DNA of 64,000 bases, taken from NCBI GenBank assembly GCA_037013685.1, contig CM072908.1:3485001-3549000 (forward strand), written 5' to 3'. The position numbers and the translations under genes were made by a program. Position 1 is the stretch's first letter; each line of letters begins with the position of its first letter. This DNA comes from Acridotheres tristis. Lineage: Eukaryota; Chordata; Aves; Passeriformes; Sturnidae. A model generated the notes under the pieces. It saw only the letters and a program-made list of their open reading frames with translations. It was not told the origin of the DNA and made no database searches. Below are positions 37,753 to 48,655 of the stretch, piece after piece.

Positions 37753-38470
37753 TTTGCACAAAGCTCCTGGGCAGGTAGAGCCTGAGAGCCGACCCTGCCG
37801 GAGGAGTGGGACAGCCCTGTCCCCTCCTGTCCCCTCCTGTCCCCTCCTGTCCCCTCCAGTCCCATCCCATCCCCGCTCCAGAGGCTGCAGCACAGCCCTG
37901 CCCAAGGCACTTGGCCTTTAAATTATTCCCACAGGGGCCAACTGAAAATAATAAAAGAATTGTTTCTCTTCCTGATGGAATTTATTTTAATCTGTATATA
38001 ACTTGTAATTTTGGGCTAATTCCTCTCTTATTTTATTTCTTCCTTAACAGTATTTTTTTTACATTAGATATCATTCTTGTGAAGAAATCATGTTAATATA
38101 ATTGTGTAGTGAAGGACCAAAATCGTGTTGTTGAGGTTGGCTGTTGGATAAGCAGGGAGCAGGAAGATTTTGTCCATGTGCCAAATGACCCCAGTCAGTG
38201 CTGCCAGTGGTGCTGCTGATTCTCCAGACAATCATCCCTCGGCTCCCCTTTGCCTTGGAGCTCCTGGGGCCTTGGAGGAAGGTTCCAGTGATTGGGAACA
38301 GCACAGGAGGAGGAGGAGGAGGCCAGTGGAGATGCTGTGCCTCAAAGGCTCTGCTCCAGGAGAACATGGAAACAGCCTTAACCATGGGGATAGATCCATC
38401 CTGTCCCATTGCAGCTGCAGCTCCGTGACTCCTGGCAGCTGCTCGGAGCACACCACGTGTCTGAGCATCT
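37753..38470 (+). repeat. Dispersed repeat, copy 1 (in the PRDM16 3' UTR)
   Basis: This segment recurs in inverted orientation at 55410-56197. From about 37880 to 38470 the copies differ at only a few bases; differences seen by eye include GGGGCCAACTG against GGGACCAACTG and TTTATTTTAAT against TTTACTCTAAT. Toward 37753 they diverge because each carries a different C-rich simple repeat (10-bp CCTCCTGTCC units here). It contains AATAAA at 37950-37955. I recognise no LINE or LTR family. Confidence 0.9.
37815..37875. repeat. 10-bp C/T-rich tandem repeat
   Basis: Four units of CCTGTCCCCT-type sequence, then CCCATCCCAT. It corresponds in position to the GGGAT array in the other copy of the dispersed repeat. 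Confidence 0.85.
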
Positions 38471-40208
38471 CCCTGGCACTGCCTGCCATGCTGGAACAGG
38501 ATCTGTGGGCAGCAGTGAGTGTTTGTGTGCTCTGACCGTGGTTTGTTCACCCTAGAAGAAACCTCGGGGCAGGTCAGCATTGCACTCCACGGCATGGGGA
38601 GGTGACAGAGCAGCCAAGGGAGTGGCAGTGAGCTGGACACCAAAATGTGAGCCAATACTAAGTAGTACTAAGCAAGTGCTAATGTGGAGACTTATTTGGG
38701 GTATTTATGGTCCCTCTCTCAGCCTTGCTGCCATTTGTGTCATTTCTCCAGAAGAAGTTGATCAGCTCCTTGCTCTGACTGAGCTCACACTGTCACTGTC
38801 CCCCTCCCCAGGCTCATCCTGGCTGTCCATGGATCTCCTGAGGGCCCCTGGCCAAGGATATGGAGGTATTATCCAGTCAGGGATTGAGGACATTAAAAAT
38901 ATAGGGTTTTAAATCATGAAATGATTTTTTTTTCTTTTCATATTTCCTAATTCAGTTTTCTCCCCATTTTCTCTAGCTTGTGTTGTAGGCTCTCCCCACT
39001 TCTCTAATTTAGCACTGATTTTACAAGTTTCAATTTTTCCCATTAAGATAAAGAAACAGGAACCTCTGTTAGTCTCTGACTTTCATTGGATTGCACTTGG
39101 AATGTGCTGCAGCTCACAGCAAGTGTGGAGGTTCCATATTGCTGCTTTAGCAGAGAATCTTGTCTTTGCAAGGCTGCTTCCCAAGAGGTTTGTGTCCAGG
39201 ACGTTCTGCTATGGGAGCACTGCTGGCTTCCCAGTGCTGGGGAAGCTCTGGGAGCTTTGGTGAGACATGGAGCTGTGGTGTCCAACCCCATGGACACACT
39301 GGGGTCCAGGGCAGGTGAGGGTGGCAGGGATAGAAAGTGGCTGTGGTGTGTCCAGTAGCCAGGGCACGGCTCCAGGTGTGGTTTAAACCCAGAGATTTGT
39401 GTAGGATCTATTTATTTAAAGTATTTTCACAGCCACAACAGCACAGAGGAGAGAAGGAGAAGCCCTGGGGATTTTTGGAGTGGTCAGGTGGGGCTGGGAG
39501 CTTCGCAGGGCTGAAGTGTTGGTGCTCCATGAAGGGCCCTCACTTTGGCCAGAGCTAGACCTTCCTGAGCTGGTCAGGGAGGAGGATGTGGGTCTCATGT
39601 CTGTGCATTCTCTGCCTCCCACCAGCTCAGAGCTGGTGGCTGTTCCTGGTGTGATCACTGCGGCTGCTGCAGACAGCTGGGAGCTCTCCAAGTGGGATGA
39701 GGTTCTCCCACGGGATGTGCTGAGGTGCCAGGTCCTGCAGGACACCTTGAGGCACCCATTTTTCCTGCTGGGCTGCTGGGTTCTGCCCTGGGATGTGCCC
39801 TTGGGTGCTCAGGCTGCTCTGGACAGGTGCCTTCCCAAGGTGTGCCAGGCCACCAGACCCAGACCGTGGGGACACCGATGCACGGGAGCCCAAACCCCAA
39901 CGGGGCTGAACAAACACCAGCGGGGTGTGCTCGGCTGATTCTGGGACTGACACCCTGCTGGGCTCCTGTCCTCCTTGGGACAGCACAGAGGAAACTTTGC
40001 CCTCTCCCCAGTCAGCACTTGGACACTCAGTGGCCGCTCTCGGGAGCAGCTCCTGGCTGTGGCACGGACGGAGCCTTTGGAAAGCACTTGCACAACGAGG
40101 TGAAGGCGTTTGACTCGAAGCACCGAAGCACTGGATCGTGAGCCCCCCGTGCCCCGGCCCAGGCCGATCTGCTGACTTCCCACTCGGTTTTTCCGTGCTG
40201 TACTCTCT

Positions 40209-40210
40209 GT

Positions 40211-40262
<52 letters not shown>
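40209..40262. repeat. (TG)n microsatellite
   Basis: About 26 TG dinucleotides in the PRDM16 3' UTR, with one GAG interruption near the start. Confidence 0.95.
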
Positions 40263-40264
<2 letters not shown>

Positions 40265-40408
40265 CAGCGCTGTCCCCAAGGGCTGGAGCGGTGTCACTTG
40301 GGTCAGTGCTGGCAACACAAGGGCAAAACCCTCTGCTCCTCGCCGGTGGTCAGTAGTGTTCTCACAAAGCCATGAAACTTCTCCGTAGTGTTGAGTGAAA
40401 CTGTGACT

Positions 40409-40580
40409 AAAAAAAAAAAAAACAAAACAACGTTCTTGAATGATTCCGAGGTTCTTTTTTTTTTCCTCTTTCTTCTGTCGTTAATTCTTATTACCACTTT
40501 GGAAGAAGAAATTAAAAAAAAAAAAAGAAAAAAATTAAAAAAAAAAAGAAAAAAAAAAAAAAGAACGAAAAAGAAAAAAG
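40409..40580. repeat. A-rich low-complexity stretch
   Basis: Interrupted A runs (40409-40430 and 40513-40580) inside the PRDM16 3' UTR. A run this long can prime oligo-dT internally, so cDNA ends mapped here need caution. Confidence 0.85.
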
Positions 40581-41181
40581 GCAGCTTTGATTTTCCAAAT
40601 GTGCAATTCACATGTGAACAAAGTAATTCTGAAAGTAATTCTCAGTGTATTTTACATTCTCGTTGCTCTCTTCAAAGCAAGAGATGTTTTGCCCTGATGT
40701 CATTTCCAGCCTGCAGAAGATGTAATTTAAAACATATATATATTGTGCTTGCAAGAATCATAAATCTGTGCATCCTATGTCATTCCTTTTCCCATTGTTA
40801 CAATACAGATATGATTTAGGTTGGATTTTTTTTTCCTTTAGACCTGTATAGTGTTTTTTTAAAATCAATTGTAAATGTCTGGTTTTCATATAATGTTTAA
40901 AAAACATTGAGAAAGAGGATGGTGCTTGTTCCATATCATTCTTGATTGTATATTGCTTCTGTTATGTTTATAAGTAAACTGTGCATGACTTGTGTTTAGC
41001 AGTCATTATTGTGTCCGTTTGTGAAATTTTTATTAAAAAGAAAAAAATTCCGTAGATGCACTTATTGTATATGTGATTAGATTTTGCGTCCGAGGCTCGA
41101 AGCCTCGAACTGCCAAGGAAGAAAGAAAAAGTGTTGGCAGTTATTAATTAATATGGAATCGCTTTGTTGGGAGCATAATGA

Positions 41182-41187
41182 AATAAA
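41182..41187 (+). terminator. PRDM16: Proximal polyadenylation signal of PRDM16
   Basis: AATAAA followed about 25 bp later by an A-run. A candidate proximal site; the downstream A-run could also mimic a cleavage site in oligo-dT data. Confidence 0.5.
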
Positions 41188-41404
41188 AGATATGAAGTGT
41201 AGAAAATAATTAAAAAAAAAAAAGGCAATTTTACAAATTTCATTTTGATGCTTGTGATAAAAGACAAATGTACTTGTGTAGAGAAATTCCTTTAAAATAA
41301 TGAATAGAAAAAGCTGATTTTGAGGTTAATGCTGTAGAATAGGAATGTATACCAAATGTAATCTTTCCAATGCTACAATGAATTTATACATGAGATTGAT
41401 ATGC

Positions 41405-41410
41405 AATAAA
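41405..41410 (+). terminator. PRDM16: Distal polyadenylation signal of PRDM16
   Basis: AATAAA in GCAATAAACCTGTGTGC, followed by TGTG- and GT-containing sequence. It is the last such signal before a CR1 element begins at about 41625, so it is the likely gene end. Confidence 0.7.
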
Positions 41411-41624
41411 CCTGTGTGCTTTTATAAGCAGTGGTCCTGAGAGCTTCTTTTCATGGAATAACCATGGAGAACATCCCCAAGAGTGGGACACTGGGTGTGT
41501 CACTGTCTGGCTTTGCTGCTCTGCAATACCTGTGGGGTCTGATGTCACATGTGTGTGGCTTGTAATATTCAAAAGATCTTCCAAAAATTAAATTATGGCC
41601 ACCCCACTTGCTGCTGAGGTCAGA

Positions 41625-42110
41625 ATCATGGAATCACAGAATGATTAAAGTTGGAAAAGCTCTCCAAGAGCATCCAGTCCAGCCTGTGCCCAATCCCCAC
41701 CTTGTCACCCAGGACAGAGCCCTGAGTGCCACATCCAGGCCTTCCTTGGACACCTCCAGGGATGGGGATTCCAAACCTCCCTGGGCAGCCCCTACCAATG
41801 CCTTTCCCATAAAAAAATTCTCCCTCATATCCAACCTGAGCTTCCCCTGGCACAACCTGAGGCTGTTTTCTCTCATCCTGTCCCTTGTTGTCCTCCTGTC
41901 AGGGAGTTGTGCAGAGCCACAAGGTCCCCCCTGAGCCTCCTTTTCTGCAGGCTGAGCCCCCCCAGCTCCCTCAGCTGCTCCTCACAGGACTTCTCCAGCC
42001 CCTTCCCCAGCCCTGTGCCCTTCTCTGAAAATGTTTCAGCCCCTCAATATCTCTCTTGTGAGTGTCCCAGAGCTGGACAGAGCACTCGAGGTCTCCCCAG
42101 TCCAAGGCAG
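41625..42110 (-). mobile_element. CR1 LINE 3' fragment (about 485 bp)
   Basis: Antisense CR1: AATCATGGAATCACAGAATG, CACCTCCAGGGATGGGGATT, CCAACCTGAGCTTCCCCTGG, TTTTCTGCAGGCTGAGCCCC and CCAGAGCTGGACAGAGCACT. It marks the start of the PRDM16-ARHGEF16 intergenic DNA. Confidence 0.93.
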
Positions 42111-43200
42111 GTGCATCACATCCCACTGAAGGGATGGGATGCTTGCACAGAGAGGAGTGAGAGTATTCCAGGATGGGAGAAAATGCTGGGATGGGGTATT
42201 GGTGAAATGATGGAAAATGTTAAGCCTATTTCCTTTCACAACCAGAGCTCAGAGTGAGTGAACTGCCCAGTGATAGCGGTCAGATGGTTCAGCTCCAGGG
42301 GACCCTGGGAGCAGAAATTACTTGAAAGCCGGGTCTTTGAGCTAAAAACCCCATTACACAACTGATGAATGGCCTCGCTTCAAAAAGTCATTCATGGTGA
42401 TCAAATGATAGTGTCCCACATTCGGGATAATAGCCCTTCCCTGAGATCGGGAGAGTTTCAGTGAGAGCTGAACCCTTGAGTAGGAGCCCTCCTCTCGCTG
42501 GAGCCTTTCTCCTTATTAGCCCCGGAGGGAAAGGATAAAAAATCTATGGGATACGAAAGCTGTGATAATGGGGCGATTGTCAGGCAGGCCCCGGAGTGCA
42601 GAGAACAGAGGCATTTAAAAGAATATTGCTGACAAGTGGACTTTGTCATGCACAAAGTGCTTGAGATTCACCACAAACAAGTGAGAAAAAGGCCCCATTG
42701 GGGGGATGGGGAGCAGCAGAACAGGGGGGCAAAAGAGAAGGTCAAGGAAAAGTCTGTTCCCAGTAAAGACACAGAGCACTGTTGAGCCTTACTGGGCAGC
42801 TGTCAGCAGCCTGACCCTCAGATCCTCTTTCCCAGTAGTTGCAGCGTCCAAAAGCAGCCGAAACTGATGTTTTGTGCATCCGGAGGGATCGCCCGAGGTT
42901 ACCTTTGACCACTGAAGACCCAACTAAAGCGAGCATGAGACACGTCTGCAGTAAGGGACAGTCCCAGGGCTGCTGAAATACCGAGTGTGTGTCGGCCAGA
43001 CCCCGAGCACAGCCGGGGCACACTCGCTTGTCACCCGTTAACGTGACAGGAGAACGACACCAAATAATTCCCCCGCCTCCAGTGACCAGAGACGGCTTTA
43101 GGAGATGGGGAACGCCGAGATTCCAGGGGCCGGCAGCGACACTCCGCGCAAACACCTGATTAACACCCATCAGGAAGTGGCAAAACACTGTTCCTAGAGG
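42111..43200. other. Intergenic DNA between PRDM16 and ARHGEF16
   Basis: No gene, repeat family or RNA is recognised. The part at about 42440-42680 is not repetitive and has several GATAA/TTATC words; a regulatory role is only possible. Confidence 0.4.
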
Positions 43201-43229
43201 CGCTTAATGAATTTTTCACTCCTGGCAAG

Positions 43230-43850
43230 CCGGGGTGACCCGGGCAGCAGAGCGCTGCTGGGAGCCGGGACGTGCGGGACACCGGTTCCGGGCTAGGAGC
43301 GGCACCTGCAGCCCGGCTCGGCCTCGGGGGCCGGACCGGCACCTCCCCCGGTCCCGCCCCGCTCCCTCCCAGCCCTTCTGGGTCCCTCCCATCCCGTCCC
43401 CGCCGCGCTGGCTCCGAGGGGCGCGGGTAGGTGCGGGCGCGGCGGGGTCGGGGTGGGGGCTCTGCGGAGGGACCGGGGACTCCGGGGAGGGACCGGCACC
43501 GGTACCGGCACCGGCTCCGGGGCTCCCGGACAGCCATGCGGGCGGTGGCTCTGGGGGAGCGGCTCCGAGCGCCTTCCGGGGAGGGGACGGCGGGCACCGG
43601 CTGTCCCGTCCCTCCCCAGGGGCTCGTCCCCCCGCGGCTCTGTCCCCGCTGTCCCCGAGGGTCTCGGCGCACAGCGATGCCCGGGAGGGGTTGGATCCAT
43701 CGCAGAGGGGTTTGGGTGCTTCCCAAGGCTGTATCCCGCCGTGGTCCCAGCCCGTTTAGAGCCCTACCCCCTGCACCGCAGGGATGGAAGTACCGAGTTA
43801 CGGTGCCCGTGTGCCACCGCGGGCAGTGACACGGGGGGATCGATGCCCTG
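43230..43850 (+). promoter_or_regulatory. ARHGEF16: CpG-rich block, likely ARHGEF16 promoter and 5' non-coding exon
   Basis: Very GC- and CpG-rich (many CCGG, GCGG and GGCGC words) compared with its flanks. It is the only such block between the PRDM16 end and the first ARHGEF16 coding exon, so it is the best promoter candidate. Donor-like GG/GTAGGT near 43427 could end a 5' UTR exon, but the first exon cannot be fixed from sequence alone. Open frames here result from GC richness. Confidence 0.55.
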
Positions 43851-44629
43851 TGTGGCCACCGAGCCTCCCTCCAGCCCAGCACCGAGAGCTGTGGATGCTG
43901 CGGCCCCCAGACCCTCTTTATTGCTACCAGGGATTAGGATAAGCTTCATACTCAGCCAGGATGGGGTTAAGAACAGAATGTGGCGCTTTGCTCGTCCGTG
44001 GGACACTTGGCAGACACAGAGCATGTGTCCCGCATCCGAGCTCAGTGGAATGAGCAGCATCTCTGTCAAATGAGCTGTTGTTGATGGGTCTGTGCTGTCC
44101 TCCTGCCAGTCATTCATGCAGGGGAAAGCACGGTCAGCCTTGGTTTGTTTCCTGGTCTTTGAAAGGGAACAGCTTGGAGATAGCACTGGCACACAATGGG
44201 ATCTCAGTGGAGGACAACTAAACTTCTCCTGGAGTTGTGTAATAGGCAGAGGCCATAAAACGCTCTGTCTGTTCTGTAGGGGCAGAGTTCCGTGGGTGCC
44301 CAGCTCTGTGGGTGGCACAGGAGGGGGATGAGTGACCTTAACCCTGGTTGAGGAGCCCCAGGGACTGGGGCAGGTGTTTTTGTGGGCGGCATGGAGCCGC
44401 CCTTCAGCGCGGTTTTGGGGCAGGTTCGAGCTTGGAGGAGCACAGGGTTCATGGCCAGACACCGCCGGGGATTCCACAGCCCGGGGGAGGTGGATTCAGG
44501 AGGGTGCAGAGCGGCTGTGGTGGCTGGCAGCACCCCAGAGGGGAATGAGGGGACACGGAGGTGTGGCAGCAGCCGGGATCGGAGAGGCTCCAGGCCTGCC
44601 TGGCTCAGGTCTGAACCTGCCCGGTGTCT

Positions 44630-45520
44630 GCAGCACAGCCTGCCTGCTCCAGTGCCTGTGGCACAGCCTGCCTGCTCCAGTGCCTGGCTGCTCCAGTGCC
44701 TGCCTGCTCCAGTGCCTGTGGCACGGCCTGCCTGCTCCAGTGCCTGTGGCACAGCCTGCCTGCTCCAGTGCCTGCCTGCTCCAGTGCCTGGCTGCTCCCG
44801 GTGCCCATGGCACAGCCTGGCTGCTCCCAGAGCCTGTGGCACAGCCTGGCTGCTCCAGTGCCCATGGCACAGCCTGCCTGCTCCAGTGCCTGGCTGCTCC
44901 AGTGCCCATGGCACGGCCTGGCTGCTCCCGGTGCCCATGGCACAGCCTGGCTGCTCCAGTGCCTGGCTGCTCCCAGTGCCCATGGCACGGCCTGGCTGCT
45001 CCCAGTGCCCATGGCACGCTCCCAGTGCCCATGGCACGGCCTGGCTGCTCCAGTGCCTGGCTGCTCCCAGTGCCTGTGGCACAGCCTGGCTGCTCCCAGT
45101 GCCCATGGCACAGCCTGCCTGCTCCAGTGCCTGGCTGCTCCCAGTGCCCATGGCACGGCCTGGCTGCTCCCAGTGCCCATGGCACGGCCTGGCTGCTCCC
45201 GGTGCCCATGGCACGGCCTGGCTGCTCCCGGTGCCCATGGCACAGCCTGGCTGCTCCAGTGCCTGGCTGCTCCCAGTGCCCATGGCACAGCCTGCCTGCT
45301 CCAGTGCCTGGCTGCTCCCAGTGCCCATGGCACGGCCTGGCTGCTCCCGGTGCCTGTGGCACGGCCTGGCTGCTCCCAGTGCTTGGCTGCTCCCAGTGCC
45401 CATGGTACGGCCTGGCTGCTCCCAGTGCCCATGGCACGGCCTGGCTGCTCCCAGATCCCATGGCACAGCCTGGCTGGTTCTGGTGCCCATGGCACGGCCT
45501 GGCTGCTCCCAGAGCCTGAC
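44630..45520. repeat. 28/29-bp GC-rich minisatellite in the ARHGEF16 5' intron
   Basis: About 35 units. The two main parts are CTGCTCCAGTGCCTG or CTGCTCCCAGTGCCCATG and GGCACAGCCTG or GGCACGGCCTG; shorter half-units of about 15 bp are mixed in at the 5' end (44630-44810). Stop codons are almost absent in all frames, so very long open frames appear on both strands. These are repeat artefacts. Confidence 0.96.
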
Positions 45521-45746
45521 TACGTCCTGGAGCCCCAGCCTGACCCTGGCACACGGGTGGCACATGGGTGGTGACAGCATCCCAAGTGTGTCCATACAAG
45601 TCCTGCCTGTGGAGCACCCTGAAAAGGCAGAGGCCGAGTCCTGTGCTGTCCCAAGGTTCCCATGGCTCAGTGCGATTCCTGCTGCCTTACTGGCACCTGT
45701 CTGTCTGTCTGTCCTCCTCAGCTTGCTGCTGCCCTGGGCCACCACC

Positions 45747-46292
45747 ATGTCTCGGAGCCCCTCTGGTTCATCTGTGGATGACAAGACCTTGCTCCTGGAG
45801 TACCGATGCCACCCAGCACGGCCGGAGCCCTCCAGCCCCACCTGTGTCCCTGGGAAGCGCAGCTCCACCACAGCTCCCAGTGCCACCCCAGTGTCACCAC
45901 TGGCCTCCCCCACCTCGGCCGAGCCCCGCCGCATCATCCTCAGCACAGAGAGCCCGGCTGCACTGAAGGTGGGAACGCAGCAGCTCATCCCCAAAAGCCT
46001 GGCTGTCTCCTCCAAGCCCAAGAACAGCCCCTCCCGGCACCAGAGCTTCGGGGTGAGCCGGGAACCCCTGAGCCCCGACCCGACACGGGTGGCCGTCCCC
46101 ATGCTGGCCCTGGAGGCAGAGGATGAGGATGATGGCGGGGGGGCCCTCAAGCGCAACCTGAGGAACATGTCGTACCGTGCGGCCATGAAGGGGCTGGGCA
46201 CCGAGCTGGAGCCAGCCAAGGCTGCTCCCTCGCTGAAACCCGTGTCTGAGGATGGCAGCGCCCTGCCCGACCGCAGCCCCGGCAGGAGCAAG
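45747..46292 (+). CDS. ARHGEF16: ARHGEF16 coding exon 1
   Basis: The acceptor CTCCTCAG ends at 45721 and leaves 25 nt of 5' UTR before ACCACCATGT, a good Kozak context, which is why this ATG is chosen. The exon encodes MSRSPSGSSVDDKTLLLEYR, a Ser/Thr/Pro-rich stretch, the ephexin-4 block RIILSTESPAALKVGTQQLI, RHQSFG, and LKRNLRNMSYRAAMKGLG. 546 nt = 182 codons, phase 0. The donor is AG/GTGGGT. The frame stays open upstream through the minisatellite (see findings). Confidence 0.93.
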
Positions 46293-46883
46293 GTGGGTTT
46301 AGCAGCTGTTGTCACCCCTGTCAGGCTGGGATGAGGTGCTGCTTTCCTTGTGGTGACAGAGGAGCTGCAGAACCCACAGCTCCCGTCGGTTCTGGAGATG
46401 GTTTGTGGAGCCTGGTGTCGTGACTGGTGCCTTGGGAAGCTCCGTGTCACCAGCAGATGCTGCAGGTCCCTGGAGAGCCTGGGAATAGCTGACATGGCTT
46501 TCATGAGGAGTGGAGCTGGATGCTTGGCAGGAGGCTGTGGGATGTTTGCAGGGTGGGGCTGGCCAGGAGAGCGGCTCCAGTCGTACACAAACATGGGTGA
46601 AGCACATCTGGGGAAAGGGAGACTCCAGAGCAGGCAAAGTCCAAGTGCGAGAGAGATTTGACAGAAGCAGTGCAGGTACAGAATGGTTCTGAGAGTGACC
46701 CTGGTTACGGGAGGTGAAAACTGAGTCACCTGGGTAAGGCAAACAGAGCTCAGACAAAAGCCAGGCTGAAAAGAACAGGGTGGTGTGGGTTGACTGGCAC
46801 ACGTAACTCTCCCTTTTCCTGGAAGTTTTCCCAAGGCCTCAGAAGTGTGGTAACCACAGCAGGGTCTCCTCTTGCCCTTGCAG

Positions 46884-46935
46884 AGAACCCTCGGGCGAAA
46901 GCGGGTGCAGAAGCGTGGTGGCTCGTTCAAGGACC
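46884..46935 (+). CDS. ARHGEF16: ARHGEF16 coding exon 2
   Basis: A 52-nt exon (CTTGCAG acceptor, ACC/GTGAGT donor) encodes the basic stretch RTLGRKRVQKRGGSFKD. It matches the conserved TLGRKR...GSFKD of the family. Confidence 0.92.
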
Positions 46936-47350
46936 GTGAGTGCTCCTGGCCCCTGGCCCCTCTGCCTCAGCCCAGCAAATCCCTGCAAGGCCATTCCCCA
47001 CTGTGCTGCTCCCTGTCCATAGCCTGGGGCCATGGCCTTTGTCTCTGTTTCCTCGAAGCAGCAGGAGCATTGCTGCCCTGATTTCTCACTCCTGGGGCTG
47101 ATAACGCTCCAGTTACTGCCATGCTCACAGATGGGTGGTTCCCAAGGAAAATGGGAGAGCAGTGGGGGCTGTTGGGAGCAGGAGCTGCTGGGTAATCAGC
47201 ACAGTGCAAAGTCCAACCTCATCAGGGAGTTTCTGGCCCGGGCTTACTGTAACTTGTGGCTTGTGGCCAACAGGGCAAGGCAGCCGTGATTGGAAAGGGA
47301 AGCCGTGGGCTGGGAGAGGCTGCTGTGTTGACCTCGAGTCTTCTCTGCAG

Positions 47351-47520
47351 AGCCTCGGCTCTATCAGGAGATCCGTGAGAGAGGTCTGAACTCTGTCAGC
47401 CATGAGTCAGACGAGGACTTGCTGGAGGAGTCTCTGCCAGAAGAGCCGTCCCCTCTGGGTGCTGCTATCGTGGTGCAGAGCTACCGCCCGGCCCAGGTGA
47501 CCTGGAGCCAGCTCCCAGAG
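47351..47520 (+). CDS. ARHGEF16: ARHGEF16 coding exon 3
   Basis: A 170-nt exon (CTCTGCAG acceptor, GAG/GTAGGG donor) encodes [20 protein letters not shown], an acidic patch [13 protein letters not shown], and the conserved [14 protein letters not shown] just before the DH domain. Confidence 0.95.
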
Positions 47521-47814
47521 GTAGGGCCAGCAGCCCAGAGGGTCTGGGAGTTGTGAGGGGATAATTCCACATCATTAGTCCTTGCACTGGGATGTTCTGG
47601 CCTGTCCAGCCCGGCTGGGACATGCAGGGTCTGCCCAGGGCTGTTGATGCAGGTGCTGCTGCTGTGGTTAGGCTTCACCCACAGCTGAGGGGAAGGTGGG
47701 TACTCCTTGCTGAGCTTTCCCTGCAGACTGTGGGGAGAGTCATCTTCATCCAGGGAGTGGCAGCAGCCAGCTGCTGGGGACTGGGGGGCTGGATGATGCT
47801 GTGGGGGGTGATGC

Positions 47815-47945
47815 AAGAGTGAGTGATGATGGGCAGGGGTGGTGGTGAGTGATGGTGTGTGATGATGTGTGATGGTATGTAATGGTTTCTGATGTTTTGT
47901 TTGGTTTATGATGGTTTGTGATGGGTTCTGATGGTGTGTGGTGGT
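47815..47945. repeat. Degenerate GATGGTGT-type repeat in ARHGEF16 intron
   Basis: Short TGATGGT and GTGATG words repeat irregularly over about 130 bp. Confidence 0.75.
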
Positions 47946-48026
47946 GGGCTGTACCATGGGGCAGCTGACACAGTCCCAGACCACACTCAGGAGTGTGCAA
48001 GGACCATCATTCCTGCTCATCCTCAG

Positions 48027-48083
48027 GTTCTGGAATCGGGCATCCTGCAGAGGATCTCCCCCGAGGAGCGCAAGCGGCAGGAG
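48027..48083 (+). CDS. ARHGEF16: ARHGEF16 coding exon 4
   Basis: A 57-nt exon (CCTCAG acceptor, GAG/GTGAGA donor) encodes VLESGILQRISPEERKRQE, the lead-in to the DH domain (human has GILDQLSTEERKRQEA). Confidence 0.94.
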
Positions 48084-48494
48084 GTGAGAGAGGCCTGGAT
48101 GTGCCCAGGAGCACAGCACAGGCACCAAAGGCCGTGGGACACACGTGGCTCTGTCAGGGTCGGCTCTAGGTGGAGCTGGGCTCAGCTCAGCTCATGGTGC
48201 TGCTGCTTCCAGGACTGCAGAACTGGGCAGTGCTGGGAGGGCTCACCTGCACAAATCAGTGGGGAAACAGGCAGCTTCCATGGGAAGGGAAAACATCTTC
48301 ATGGCTTTTCAACAACTGAGTGTCCTAAAACACACTGGGATTATGGGTATTGGCCAGGTCGTGCATGAGGTGACAGAGAACCAATATGGAGCCAAGTAAT
48401 TTCTATTGGCTTTGTGCCAAAAGAGTATAAATAAGATTTAACAATTAATTCCCAGCTTTGTCCAGTCAGTTTATGTTGTTGCATCTTTCTCCAG

Positions 48495-48655
48495 GCAATG
48501 TTTGAGATCATCACTTCTGAGTACTCCTACATGCACAGCCTGAGCATCCTGGTGGGCCACTTCATGAGGTCAGAGGAGCTGAAGGAGACCATGACTCAGA
48601 CAGAGCACCACCACCTCTTCTCCAACATTGGAGACATCCTGACAGTCAGCACGAG
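48495..48655 (+). CDS. ARHGEF16: ARHGEF16 coding exon 5: start of DH domain
   Basis: A 161-nt exon after CTCCAG encodes [20 protein letters not shown], then the [13 protein letters not shown] motif and TVSTR/S. This is conserved region 1 of the DH domain, including the Glu-Tyr-Tyr region that contacts the GTPase switch. Frame with the next exon (SFFEDL) requires the exon to end at ACGAG, so the donor is AG/GCAAGT, a GC-type donor. Confidence 0.93.

Larger units (their letters stand above)
36031..41430 (+). other. PRDM16: PRDM16 3' UTR
   Basis: About 5.4 kb with no further splice-supported coding sequence. It contains the dispersed repeat at 37753-38470, a (TG)n array near 40209, an A-rich stretch at 40410-40580, an AT-rich 3' end (40600-41420) with a hairpin at 41091-41107, and polyadenylation signals at 41182 and 41405. 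A long 3' UTR is normal for this gene. No cDNA evidence is available here. Confidence 0.75.

Noticed and set aside
38071..38655. 194-codon minus-strand frame also present at 55259-55807
   Set aside because: Same frame in both copies only because the DNA is duplicated; antisense to the UTRs, no domain, no splice or start context.
43160..43882. 240-codon minus-strand and 174/206-codon plus-strand frames
   Set aside because: Open by chance in a CpG-rich promoter-like block; several frames are open at once.
44204..46930. 908-codon open frame on the minus strand, plus 373- and 296-codon overlapping frames
   Set aside because: Driven by the stop-poor GC-rich minisatellite and antisense to confirmed ARHGEF16 exons; repetitive peptide with no known domain.
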